DNA of 64,000 bases from Haliotis asinina (Eukaryota; Mollusca; Gastropoda; Lepetellida; Haliotidae): NCBI RefSeq assembly GCF_037392515.1, contig NC_090288.1, forward strand, positions 58,885,673-58,949,672, read 5' to 3'. Below are positions 11,091-22,449 of the stretch, piece after piece (position 1 is the first letter of the stretch; each line of letters begins with the position of its first letter). The notes under the pieces were generated by a model, which saw nothing but the letters and a program-made list of their open reading frames with translations, did no database searches and had not been told where the DNA came from. The position numbers and the translations under genes were made by a program.

Positions 11091-14000
11091 TCAAACCCCA
11101 TTGACACTGACAGACCGCTTGTCCCGATGCTTTTGACGAAGCTTTGTCCGAGCCTTGAATGCAGCCGCATTGTACATGTTCTGAAAACACAAGGTGAACA
11201 AGATTCAAACTACTCTCTTCTGTCAATGTGGGTATGCTTTCATCTTGATCTAGAAGTAATATGACAACATTATGCAAGATTCTTATAGGACGTTTATTTG
11301 TTCATGAGCATAATCTAGCATATGTAAATACATGTATTTAATGACATGTATGATTTGTTTACCTGAAAAATAATGCTTACCCTTTCAAACTTGGTCAGTT
11401 TTTGAGGTGGTTTTGCTCCAATGGGCCTTGGTGCTCCCAGGCCAAAGATCTCTCTAATAAGTGTATTCTCCTGGAAAGAAAAACACATCTTTAGAATACA
11501 TGGCAGGTGCTTACAGGCTACAGATTTCACTGACAACATTATGTTTAAATAAAAATGTACACCATGAGACTGCTGTAGTCCAAAGCAGTTTTCTCAAACA
11601 CCCCAGCAAGAGGGAGCTTAGTCTTACAATGCCTTTAACAATATTCAAGCAATGCTACAGCAGGGAACATCATATATGGGCTTCACATATTGTACCCATG
11701 TGGGAATTTGAACCCGAAGCAGAGTGATGCATCAACCACTAGGCTACCCCACTGCCCTCAACAAGAAGACTGACATGTGTTAGTGTTACCTGGAGGTGCT
11801 GGTAGATCCCTGACCCAAGGAGATCACAGAAGGTGTCATACTGCTTTTTCCTGACCCACGTGTCAAGATGTAGTCCTTCAACCCCAAACTTGATCGACAC
11901 ATCAGGGGCATCCCAATCCTGTAACATGGCAACAGATTCTCTTTATACCAATCATTAGTTACAAATGTCAGCTGGAATTCATCTTAGACAATGGCTGTTC
12001 ATTGGTTCATCTCCAGTGGTTTAGATTTCGAAGCTTAACATTTTAATTAGATAGACTGAGCACTGCTTTAGTGAGTGAGTTTGGTTTTATGCTGCTTTTA
12101 GCAATATTCCAGCAATATCACAGTGGGGGACACCAGAAATAGACTTCACGTATAGTACCAATGTGGGAAAGCGAACCCAGGCCTTTGGCATGGCGAGTGA
12201 ACGACTTAACCACTGAGCTAGCCTACCACCCAAGCACTGCTTATAACATCAATATAGTCCTTTACTTCAAGCTGCAAAACATCCAAAACACAAAGTTTTT
12301 AAATATTATCCATTCTTGTCAAAATAATTCACAATTTTAAATTGCTTCACAATTTCTTCACAGTACTGAAATAGGTGACTTTGGTGAATGGCATTGCTGC
12401 AAAAACATTTACCTCAATAGTACGCAGGATGTCACGGAAACTCGATCGTTGCTGCCGACGATCTTTCTTGGCACGGAATTTATTTGAATCTGTTGCCAGC
12501 TGTTTTAATAACTCACATAATTCTTGCATTTTTGGTCCTTCAAATTCCTGTTACAAGAAATTAAAACAAGTGATGTACAGAGACCAGATTCTACCAATAT
12601 ATTGTAATGCCAATACCTCATCAGGTCATCATACACTTGAGTAATTACGACAAAAGAACATCTGTCTACAAAATATAGGAAATCCCCAGTCACTGAAGTC
12701 GACATTACAATACTTGTGTTGAGTTTTGGCATTGTTATAATCAGACAGTATTCATTCTACAGACTGCAGGGAGGGCAACAGGTGAAAGTGATTTCAGTTG
12801 AAAATCAAACAGGGTCCATGATTGTTTGATTTGTATTTAAATCCCTGAGACTGAAAACTTTATGCCACAGTCAGCATTAAGTAGATAAATAACTGATAGA
12901 CTAAATAAACAAGTCCTCAACACTAGGATACAATGACACATAAATAACCAATATCCAGCTAGCTATAGAGATATAGCTCTACAGAGATATGATATGAATT
13001 TAACGTACCTCATCTTCCTCTCGACTCAGTTCATACATAAGGGCTATAGCCTCCCCTGCTGTGATTCGCAGATCAACGTCCGAGCTCCGCAAGAGTCCTG
13101 TCATGCGATCAAGGTGACTGAAGAAACAAACAATCAATTTAACAATACATCCCTATCATCATAGTGGATGGAAACATGCACTTACCTGTTAGTCTGAGAG
13201 TTTACGATCTTAACTGTATTGTGAAGCTCTGTACAATTTCAGACATCTAGGTGGACAGTCAATCTGACCACCAAACCTTCACCAAGCATGGTTGTGGAGG
13301 ACCAATTCTGACCAGAATCATCACAGGTATTAAACAAACAGGAGTATGAGTATGTAATTTCAGTAAAAACAGCACTTTGACCAAAACTCTGCAGTACCTT
13401 GAAACCATCTCTTCTACAAGGAAGGATGGTGCAATGGAGAGGAGAAGACACCACCCAGAGAGAGCCTTGGAATGCATCGCACACACCTCAGGAGAGTGAG
13501 AAGGTGAGGAGTTATCTCCCTTCACATATGATGCTTTAAAGATGTCCTCTAGAGCAGTCATCACATTACGAACATGCTGAAAACATAGAGGCAATACTGT
13601 CACAAGATCGCTTTGCTTTTAACAGTAACAATGTTTCCTATGTACAACAATACCACATATGTTCACGAAACCACTGATTGTGTAAGCCAGAAGTGTTACC
13701 AATACTACTATGCTACACCAAAAGGATGATTTTAGGCAGTTGAGGATTACGTATGTTTGAGACACTCACCTCAAGGTCCTCCCCTGCCAGGAAGCTGCAT
13801 ATCGCCAAGGCATTGGCACACTACAACAGACAGACTGACCTTTACACAGGACAATACTGACTCCACATATAACCAGAACAGACTTTTACTCAGAGCAATA
13901 TGAACAATACTGACTCCACATGTAACCAGAACAGACTTTTCTACACAGGGCAATATGAACAATACTGACTATACATATAACCAGAACAGACGTTTACACT

Positions 14001-17000
14001 TTGCAATATGAACAATACTGACTCAACATGAAACCAGAATACCAATAGAAAAATGTGCGCAAAGGTCAATGACAGACTGAATTTAGATGTGGCTGAATTT
14101 AGGCCAACAGTTTTGATTAAAAAGATAGTCAATTTAACCAAAGCACAGTAACCTAGAAACTCTCAATAGCGTTGTGAGATATATGTAGCACTCAATTATT
14201 TAACAAACTTCAATATCATACAATAAACAGAAACTTTGAACATTTGAAGTTTTAGTTGACAGCATATTTGTTTATGAAAACATTGCATTAAGCATGTAGC
14301 ATATGTGACTCACAAATAAATGGTAAGCCGTTCTTTTATGATTACAAGACTATATGCCAAACAACCACAACGACAGAAAAAAAAAAAAAAAAAAAGAGAG
14401 AACCTGGCAGAATCAATATTATAGCTAATTTTGTTTATGATCAAAATGTTCCACACTTGTCAATTCACACCTTCAAAGCATGACTTTCGTAAGATAAAGT
14501 AATTATTAAATGACAATCTTGGGAAATGTGTCACTGGCAACTTTCAGAACAAACCACTGTAAAAAGATCAAGGAAGTAAATGGAACATGTTGTAGACATA
14601 TGCTACAGATCACTTTACCCACCTTTCCTCTTGCTTTAACAGATGTTGACTTGTCAGCCATGATGGTGAGCATAAAGGGACGCAACTCTACAAACAATGT
14701 CTCTGCCTCTTCCCCAAGCTGTGTGATGAGGAGTGCTATACATGAGGCAGCCAGGGCCTGCTCATCACCCTTGCCCTTACGTAGACACTTGGTCAAACAG
14801 TCAGCAACTGTCTCCTTCCTGTGGAACATGGTTACTATCAAGTCATGGACAACTAGTTGTGATAAACCAGAAGAAATAGAAGCAGAGCCTTAATTGAGAA
14901 ATAAAAACAAAAGATACATATTTTTATTCAAATCTGAAGTGAAGAAACTTTTCAGCATCAAAGCAAAGAGAAATCCTGATTGGTCAGAATGATTTGGGGA
15001 GTCATTTTCTAAATTTCTAAATCAAGATACATGCAAAAACTCTGAGTAAAAATTATTGGTGCATAAAAACTATTTACAAGTATTGATAGCTGTCATCAGT
15101 ACATTGTCTCTACCAATAATCTGTGAAGGTGCCACTGGCTAAACTACATGTGATACAGACTAGTGTAATAATAACAGATATCACTCCTTAACAAAGCTGC
15201 ATGATCTGTTATTCCTTGTCTGCATACAACACCAACACACACCTGTCTCCGAGGAAATCCAGGATGTACTTTTTACTGAATGATTTCTGAATTCCCTCCA
15301 AGCAATTCTTTCTCGTCACAGCACTGAACAGGAAATGACAAAAGAATTTCACTTAAACAATCTGTTTATGGATAACCTTATAAACAAGAGAAATCAAATC
15401 AGTCAACACTATTTGTAAATAGTGAGTGAGTAAGATGAGTTTTATGCTGCACTCAGCAATATTCCAGCTAAATGGCAGCGGTCTGTAAATAAACGATTCT
15501 GGACCAGACAATTCAGTGATAAACAACATGAGCATCGATCTGCACAACTGGGAACCCATGACCTGTGTCAACCAAGTCAGCGAGTGACCATCCATTCCCG
15601 TTAGTCACCTCTTATGACAGGCATAGTCCCTTTCATGACAAGCGTGGGTTGCTTATTAGTAAATAGAGTAATTTGATATGAAATTTGTAATATGTAATCT
15701 CAATTTGAAGACAAGAGAATCTGCCAATGACAGCTTACAGTTAACAATGTTTTAGATTTAAACACACTGGGAACAGTTATTGACAATTCTGCCAATCCCA
15801 CATTATGCCTGCGTTTCACAACTAAGTAAGTTGTAATGGTAAGAACCAAAGTCCTCCCCATTTATTTTGCTATCTATTAATTCCTTAATTACAGTTTTGA
15901 AATATTGTACGTAGTACATTCCATGAACACTTTTATCTACAATAAAAAACATGCTTCAGGAGTGTCTGAACCTACCTCTTAGACAGTGTGCCTTCTATAC
16001 ACTCTTTGAGTTTGTCTTCAAAGTCTTCCTGGGTATTGGTGTCCTCCGACTCGACATCTCCACCTGGTGGCAGAAATATCAGATTAGTCTACACCCCTCC
16101 CTATATCGTTTCTTAGGTTGTAGCTCAAAATAACTTCAGAAATGTAAAATTTTAATGAGTCGTTTACATGTTACACATCTTTTGCGCTGGACAGGAGGTC
16201 AGTCATGACATTTTGATGTTGACAGATTTGTATAAGACTGTATTAATGAGTGAGTGAGTGTCTATGTCAGCATGTTTTTATACAGCTTTTAGTAATATTC
16301 CAGCAATATCACGGTAGAAGACATGGTAAATTGGCTTTACGCATTGTGCCCATGTGGGAAATAGAACCTGGGCCTTCAGCTTCAGCTCATCATTTCAGTC
16401 AAGATATGAAAAAGTCAGAGTTTGACCATGTTGACTGCATGCTCTTTCATGAATACAATAGCTATATATTGCATCCACATGAAAAAATCAATACCAGAAC
16501 TATCGACATAATCCGTGTCTAGACTGGCACTGACGGTCTACATCAATATATGAATTTAATCCCCAAATCTATTTGACACATCCTTATCATCACCTCTGAA
16601 AGATATGAACATTGTGCTTAAAACTGGCACAAGCTTATTACAAGCTTTGAAAAACGTCACATCAGCCATTCTGACATCCAACACTTGGAGTAAATGCACC
16701 CTGACCTGTTGTAACTGTCCGACTTGATGACATAGTTAACACCTTCCATTTCAAATGGTACTATTTGAAAGATGTTAAGGTAGAGCGATTCAGTACATAT
16801 GCACTTGTATCACCTTCCCATTTGAGGAACAAAAGTAGGGAACTAAACCTGGGTCTGTAGAGCAAAGTGAGTGAGTTGGCTTTACGCTGCGCTCAGCAAT
16901 ATTCCAGCTATATGGCAGCACAATGTAACTAATCGCGTCTGGACCAGACCATGCAGTGATCAATAGCATGAGCGTCGATCTGTGCAATTGGGAACCGATG

Positions 17001-19108
17001 ACATGTGCCAACCATGTCAACAAGCCTGACCATCGGATCCTGTTTGTCGCCTCTTACTACAAGCAGAGTTATGGCAAGCATGGGTTGCTGAAGGTCTACT
17101 CTGCACTGGACCTTCACGGGTATAGCATTACGAGTGAATTTTTTAACAACTATGCTTTCCCACAGAAAATTTTGCAAAATGAGGTTGGCAGTTGTATGGC
17201 AGTGAAAACATGAACATGCTTTTATCAATGAAAATCTTTTTAGGTATGCAAGAGTGACATAAAAATTGTAGAAAAACAAATATGAATGTATGTACACATG
17301 TACAACTAACACCACTATCACATACGAACTATGACACATATCAGATTAACTAAATACTGACATTAGTGACAAACATCCTCAAAACCCTCGTCACATAGGT
17401 GAAATTAACTCACATGGCTCTTACCCTTATAAGTAAGATTGTAACGATTCAGTCTGATTCATTGAAAATCGAATCTGACACCTTAGTTTCGATTTTTGAT
17501 AACCACTATCAAAATTTTGACTGAATATTCAAATTATTTCCACACATTCACAACAAAATTTTGACTCCATCTCAAGCAGTTTCAAATGCTGAAGAAAGAG
17601 AAACACGACTGGTTAACCCCAGGCCAATTATTGTTGAGAATTGTTGTTAGTAGACATTGCCAAGAACATTATGGATTTCACTCTAAAGAAGCCGACTTAT
17701 TTGAACAATACGAGAGTTAAATGAAATCTGATGTTTTTACTTGTATGAAAAGTTAAATCGAAAAAGATCGAATTGTAGGTCCAATATCGAAAATCAAACT
17801 AATCAAGGTCTAGGTGAATCATTGCAGCACTAAAAATAAGCCAACAAATTTTGTCTTCAGAGTGTGAACCTCTTTACATGGGTGATCACACACCCATAAA
17901 TCAACAAAAGACTTTTTTTTACCTGACTCAGGTAGGCTGTTTGCATCCTCTGACAGGACACTGGCAGTGCTCCAGTTGTCGCCAGTATCACACTCATCAT
18001 CAGTGGGAGGTCGTGAACCTTGCCGACTCTTATCGGCACCTTTCAACCCACCTGACAAACCAATCATCATCATTTATTACAGGATATCAACCTTCAATAA
18101 AGAATAGTGAGGTGATGGAAAAAAACACTTGTCAGCATTTTGTGAAACAAAATAAAGATAGCGATTGGTTGGCAGTACTGTCATAATTCACTGAAATAAT
18201 GAAACACTGACCAGCATTTTCAGAAGGTTGAAACAATAACTTATGGTGAAGACTGACCTCACCTTACCCATTCTTCTATCAAGCTCTAAACTGCCCAAAA
18301 CATTATACAGAAACTGAACATGAAATGATGTCCATTTTGAGGAAATAACATGCAGTTCAATTGAAGCTTTACTAAGAATGAAAACTCAGCAAAACTATTA
18401 CACAACAGTTTAGATCAATATCATAACATATGGACTTATGTGATAAAATAAATCTAAATCTGACATATCCAGTGTTAATCCCATCTGTAAAGTTGACTTA
18501 TTGGTGACATCATTCCCAAACAGGAACACTGACCCACGACGATACCAAGTAACCCATGCAGATGTTTGTATTACAATTTAAATGACGCTTTGATATTTCC
18601 TTTCTCGATGTGTCCTGTTGTTTACTAACATATTATGTGACAGCTGTCGGGCCTTGTATGGCTGTGCAGTGGGATATGTCGAAAAATCTACTTATACGGT
18701 CCAACACACAAACATGTAAAACAAGACTGACACTGTAAAACGTGTGAAAATACTGAAATGATAAAACTTGAAGGATCAAAGGAACATTTTCAGTTGTGGC
18801 TCACGCGGTTCACACGTGCCATTTCAACAGGTTTCTCGATTCACTAACGTTACCCAGGTTGATCATTTCTTTCGCGTAATTACAGCATAAGCGAGTTTGT
18901 TAAAATTGGGAGATCAAGAAATTACACAATATTACTATGTTTCGAATTGTCACAGTCCATCATCAGAAAAATATTTAACATCCGTATGTTACCGATCGCC
19001 ACAACAGGGCAACCCATGTTTGGATGAATCACATGGCTCTTCCCGCGTACATACATAAGAAGGGCGTTTCGACATCACATACTTACCCTTTTTCTTGTTC
19101 TTCGGCAT
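11091..19108 (-). CDS. IFRD1: Interferon-related developmental regulator (IFRD1/IFRD2 family)
   Basis: Twelve coding exons give a continuous 432-aa protein (human IFRD1 is about 450 aa): 19108-19087, 18051-17923, 16063-15976, 15323-15243, 14818-14623, 13820-13770, 13576-13398, 13117-13009, 12547-12413, 11918-11790, 11470-11381 and 11180-11091. All borders are GT/AG and all phases agree. The start MPKNKKK opens a basic N-terminus, followed by an acidic Ser-rich segment. The helical-repeat core includes KGKGDEQALAASCIALL and LLRSSDVDLRITAGEAIALM. The C-terminal domain includes NMYNAAAFKARTKLRQKHRD, matching the family's basic tail. IFRD proteins are nuclear transcriptional co-regulators that act with histone deacetylase complexes. 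Invertebrates usually have one gene, so the IFRD1 versus IFRD2 name is arbitrary. Small tandem repeats adjoin the 13770-13820 exon. Confidence 0.95.
11676..11760 (-). mobile_element. tRNA-derived SINE head (family I), intronic
   Basis: The minus strand carries the box A-like TAGCCTAGTGGTTGATGC and a diverged box B, then the CATGGGTAC-like segment. It sits just before the IFRD exon at 11790-11918. Confidence 0.65.
12069..12233 (-). mobile_element. tRNA-derived SINE, full length with TSD (family I)
   Basis: On the plus strand it runs from GTGAGTGAG (tail) to the box A-like end near 12230. Direct repeats GCACTGCTT at 12060-12068 and 12234-12242 form a 9-bp target-site duplication. It lies in an IFRD intron and defines the family's length as about 165 bp. 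Confidence 0.85.
13830..14042. repeat. 53-55-bp tandem repeat beside an IFRD exon
   Basis: About four copies of a unit containing CAATACTGACTCCACATATA and ACCAGAACAGACTTTTA occur at a 53-55-bp period. The array starts only about 10 bp from the splice acceptor of the exon at 13770-13820, on the upstream (intron) side of the minus-strand gene. Confidence 0.85.
15423..15658 (-). mobile_element. SINE family II, 5'-truncated, with TSD
   Basis: The body matches the family (GAGCATCGATCTGCACAA and GACCAGACAATTCAGTGAT). Direct repeats GTAAATAG at 15415-15422 and 15659-15666 flank it. The head segment past TGGGTTGCT is missing. It lies in an IFRD intron. Confidence 0.85.
16247..16388 (-). mobile_element. 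tRNA-derived SINE (family I), partial
   Basis: The plus strand shows the GAGTGAGTGAG tail, then AATATTCCAGCAATATCACG, then the box B complement near 16365. The box A end is not recognisable. Confidence 0.7.
16866..17120 (-). mobile_element. SINE family II, intronic
   Basis: The copy is nearly full length, with the AGTGAGTGAG tail, AATATTCCAGCTATATGGCA, GAACCGATGACATGTGCC and a CCTTCACGGGT head. No clear target-site duplication is visible. Confidence 0.8.
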
Positions 19109-19400
19109 TATTTTCCTATTTTTCTAAACCGCCAATTAGTTCTACGATTACCTATACCCATAAAACGACATATATGAAAATCCAAATGGTAACAGATTGT
19201 TGTATCTAGAGAATTTTGACGTGACCACATGGACATTGTCAGATAGCGCAGTGCAATGCGATTGCACTAATAATCTATATATAGGTTTACCTTGTTCCAT
19301 GACGTCCGGCACACAACCTGAGTGGAGGATACCATTGGACGATGGGATAGATTTGCCAACTTTAGAACCGTGGTAATGTTTGTGACGTCATAAGGTTTGT
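19109..19400 (-). promoter_or_regulatory. IFRD promoter region with CRE-type sites
   Basis: This lies immediately upstream of the IFRD start codon. A perfect palindromic CRE, TGACGTCA, lies at 19383-19390. Half or variant sites TGACGTG (about 19218) and TGACGTCC (about 19301) also occur. CREs bind CREB/ATF bZIP factors. Their use here is inferred from position only. Confidence 0.45.
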
Positions 19401-19597
19401 CTATGTAAACACGTGTTTAATTTACAAATACATACCCAATAACTTTCCTTTTCTCAATACCATAAAACGCTAATTGAATACTGGATGGTATAACATTTTA
19501 AATAATTTTCACGAATTTCACTTGAGGTCACATGCCTCATACGTAACGTAGCGGGGAAACTATCGCATACTATGTGTTTAACAACTAATTGGAGATT

Positions 19598-20208
19598 TTC
19601 CCACGAAATCACTTTCAATGACAGTCATTACATTTTCCCCGATAAAAAGTCAAAACTTTGACGTGTGAAAATTCATGCACATTTGAAGAGTCAAAGTTGC
19701 ATTTAATCTAATTTGAAAAAAATATAAATGAAGAAACGATGAGAAATGCTGTTGTAGAGTTGAGTTTCAACTGAGTTAGTGCGCCACGACGAATCATACG
19801 CAAGCCAGTTCCGTTAATTGAGTAATATACGCAAGAAATTATACACCAGTTGGGTTTAAACTGATTCTAATGTGTTTATTTTACTCCCAGATTTGTTATT
19901 AATTGAGTAAATGTGATTTTATTGAGTAAACTAAGCAAATACGAGTCTCATCTGGATCTCTCTCTCTCTATATATATATATATATCTGTGTGTGTATATG
20001 GGTAGATGAGCAATGTAAACACGTACATTAGGAAAACAAAACGTTGTAGTGGGCAATAATGTACGTAGCTGTCACCATTTCTCATCGTTTCTTCGTTAAT
20101 ATTTTTCAAATTAGATTAAATGCAACTTTGACTCTGCAAATGTGCATGAATTTTCCCTCGTCAAAATTTTGACTTTTTATCTAAGAAAAGGTAAATTTCC
20201 ACAGAAAT
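19598..20208. repeat. 0.6-kb inverted-repeat element
   Basis: The left arm (about 19598-19752) and right arm (about 20055-20208) are inverted copies of about 150 bp. Shared blocks include AGTCAAAGTTGCATTTAATC and AACGATGAGAAATG. The spacer holds a CT/TA/TG microsatellite near 19957-20000. It could be a foldback DNA transposon. The target-site duplication is unclear, so the family is unassigned. Confidence 0.75.
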
Positions 20209-21060
20209 CAAGGGTTTGGTTCATATCGTGAAGATACACGACTGAAACACGTAGAATATCTGTGTGGTGTTATCATTTCGGAATTTCGGAAAATACTTCT
20301 TACACACACACACAGAGAGATATATATACTAGCCGTATCCTTACTACATGTCCCTTATTTACGTTTCCTCTCTCCCTACCATTGCGACTGCAGTTAGGCC
20401 GAACATAGTTTAACAGATATATCACACACTTACACATGTTGACTAAATCAATGGCAGATAAAGTGTACATGAGAAAAAAAACTCGGAGATGTTGTAGATT
20501 ATCCCTGGCAGTGTGCCATTTTGGCGTTTTCCTAAGTAATAAATGAGTTGAGCTACCTGTTTCCTGACTGTAAAAGTCGGGATGAAATAACACTATCACT
20601 GAACACGAATATTAATTCTCGCTACCGCTCAGCAGTCTTGTTTCAACGGGAATGCTAAGATATCAATCATTAACAGAATGGTACATGGTCTAAGATTCTC
20701 CTTGGGAATAATTAATATGTTTTTTTCACACTTGAAGGAGAGAGAAGACCGTGATACATTGTCGATTTCTCAAAGCACAGACTAAAACGCCGTACAAGAT
20801 GATCATGGTCAGCCCACGAACATAAGGGAACAGCTTGCTCAAATGCATGTTCCACTGAAGTGAGTATCTTTGTAAACAGTTCTGTGGAAGCTGAAACGTG
20901 TTTGAATGTGTTTATGAGCCTCGGGGCTATTTTGATTAATTACGCGTTATTTAATCCTCCCTATATTTCCAACGTAATGTCTAAGTTCTGGTTTGTGTAC
21001 GTAATCTTCAGTAATACAAGTCTTTGGGGAAGTACTATGTTGCACAAAACGTAGAAACGA
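20209..21060. other. Intergenic stretch between IFRD and HEXIM
   Basis: It has a CA/GA/TA microsatellite at about 20303-20330. I see no exon-like segment or known repeat in the rest. Confidence 0.5.
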
Positions 21061-21068
21061 CGATAGGC

Positions 21069-21180
21069 CACGTGACAGAGCAAAGGCTTTTGATTGGTTC
21101 TATATATGGAAACAATCTGCTGACGTAGTAACGACCACGTGGCTATATATAATGCGTGGCAACAACGTTTGTGTTCATTC
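21069..21180 (+). promoter_or_regulatory. HEXIM core promoter
   Basis: Motifs in order: E-box CACGTG (21069-21074), inverted CCAAT box ATTGG (21093-21097), TGACGTAG (21121-21128, CRE-like), a second CACGTG (21136-21141) and TATATATAA (21144-21152). Transcription would be expected to start about 25-30 bp after the TATA box, near 21172-21180, leaving a 5' UTR of about 75-100 nt. The motifs are seen; their use is inferred. Confidence 0.7.
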
Positions 21181-21253
21181 GAGAAAAAACGACAGCGGGA
21201 GAAAGAAGGACGTGTAGATCCTTTAATCATTTAATCTTCTCCAACTCAACGCT

Positions 21254-22012
21254 ATGCAGATCATAGAAGAAATGGCTGATACCGAAGAAGTAAAAACGAA
21301 GAAAACCCGTAGAGGAAAGCGATGTGGTCGTCGGACCAGGCGAGGTGAGAAGAATTTTGACGAAATGGCCGAATCTTCCTTCAGTGCAGACATGGACACA
21401 AAAAGTGTGAAAGGGAGAAGATTTTATGTGAGACCAAGGTATAGTCCCAAAGCTCCCCATAATTCAACACAGTTTATAATGGACGATCAGCATCATTGTT
21501 TGGTTAGCAGTGAACACATTTTCGACTTCTCAAGGTGTGATGAAATGTTGATGTATGATGAGGACACATCAAAAGGAAGTGCCCAGGGATCTCCTCGTTC
21601 TGAATGCGATTGCACAAGTCCTCGTCCATGTGCCTGGGAAACCGAACTCTGTAATATGCATTTGACTTCAACGCAGTATATGGCAAATGACTTTGAGTCA
21701 TTTTACAATCAGCTGAGAGCAGAAGAACTGTCGAAATTATCCAAGGATGAACTCGTTGAGGAAATATTGTCCATGGAAGAGAAAGTTTCCGGTTTCGAGG
21801 AGAGGATGCAAAAAATGCAAAGGAACGCCGATACATTGTCACCAGCAAAACATGTACCAAAATCACCAGGATTGTGTAACCCAGAATTACCTCAGAACGT
21901 CAGTGTGAATCCACAATCTACAAACCATCTGTCGAGTCTACTAAAAGAATTGGAATTGCTAAAGGAGGAAAACAGGAACCTAAAGCAGAAACAAGATTCA
22001 TTATTGTCATAA
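21254..22012 (+). CDS. HEXIM1: HEXIM-type P-TEFb inhibitor (intronless)
   Basis: This is a single-exon gene of 252 codons. HEXIM binds 7SK RNA and then inhibits the CDK9/cyclin T kinase P-TEFb, holding back RNA polymerase II elongation in the nucleus. Visible parts are a basic RNA-binding-like stretch at residues 15-32 (KTKKTRRGKRCGRRTRRG), the kinase-inhibiting motif APHNSTQFIMDD at about residues 67-78 (family APYNTTQFLMDD), an acidic middle, and a C-terminal cyclin T-binding coiled coil (LSKLSKDELVEEILSMEEKV and LLKELELLKEENRNLKQKQ). The tyrosine of the PYNT motif is His here, and the second Thr is Ser. A second ATG at 21272 has a better start context (GAAATGG), which would give a protein 6 residues shorter. 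Vertebrate HEXIM1 is also intronless. Identification is strong from motif order. Confidence 0.9.
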   Translation: MQIIEEMADTEEVKTKKTRRGKRCGRRTRRGEKNFDEMAESSFSADMDTKSVKGRRFYVRPRYSPKAPHNSTQFIMDDQHHCLVSSEHIFDFSRCDEMLMYDEDTSKGSAQGSPRSECDCTSPRPCAWETELCNMHLTSTQYMANDFESFYNQLRAEELSKLSKDELVEEILSMEEKVSGFEERMQKMQRNADTLSPAKHVPKSPGLCNPELPQNVSVNPQSTNHLSSLLKELELLKEENRNLKQKQDSLLS

Positions 22013-22449
22013 GTCATTTCAGTCTGCTACCAATCATGTATTTTAAGATTTTATTCTGCTTTTACGTTAGTGATATGATCATGGAAGTAACATTTTAAGA
22101 TAGAGTACTCTTTCATGAATGCTTCAGAAGCCTTTCATCATTTGAGAACATTTTCAGTAAACCAAAACATTTGAAAGGAGTATGATGCAAGAAGATCTAT
22201 TATGGACCTTTCATTTCTCAACAGAACTATAAATATTTAAAGATCAATCATCACCACTGTGATAATGTATGAGACATTGGTTGTTTTGTGATCTTAACAT
22301 GTGTAGTAAAGAATGGTGAACCCAATGGATGTGAATGTTTGTCATTGGTTAAGCTTTTCTTTTATGTATATAAAATGATGTTGGAATGAGATTATATGTT
22401 TGTTGTCATGTTCTGAACTACTTATTACTGTTGAGTTTTTCCTTTTCAG
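22013..22449 (+). other. HEXIM 3' flank, probable 3' UTR
   Basis: AT-rich sequence follows the HEXIM stop. I see no AATAAA hexamer in it, so the transcript end is unknown. No exon or repeat was recognised. Confidence 0.4.

Noticed and set aside
16929-17339. 136-aa minus-strand frame
   Set aside because: Mostly SINE family II sequence plus chance extension.
17420-17820. Possible hAT-type MITE from repeated GATTC/ATCGAA motifs
   Set aside because: No clear inverted ends or target-site duplication could be seen.
21504-21866. 120-aa frame antisense to HEXIM
   Set aside because: Shadow of the HEXIM coding sequence.
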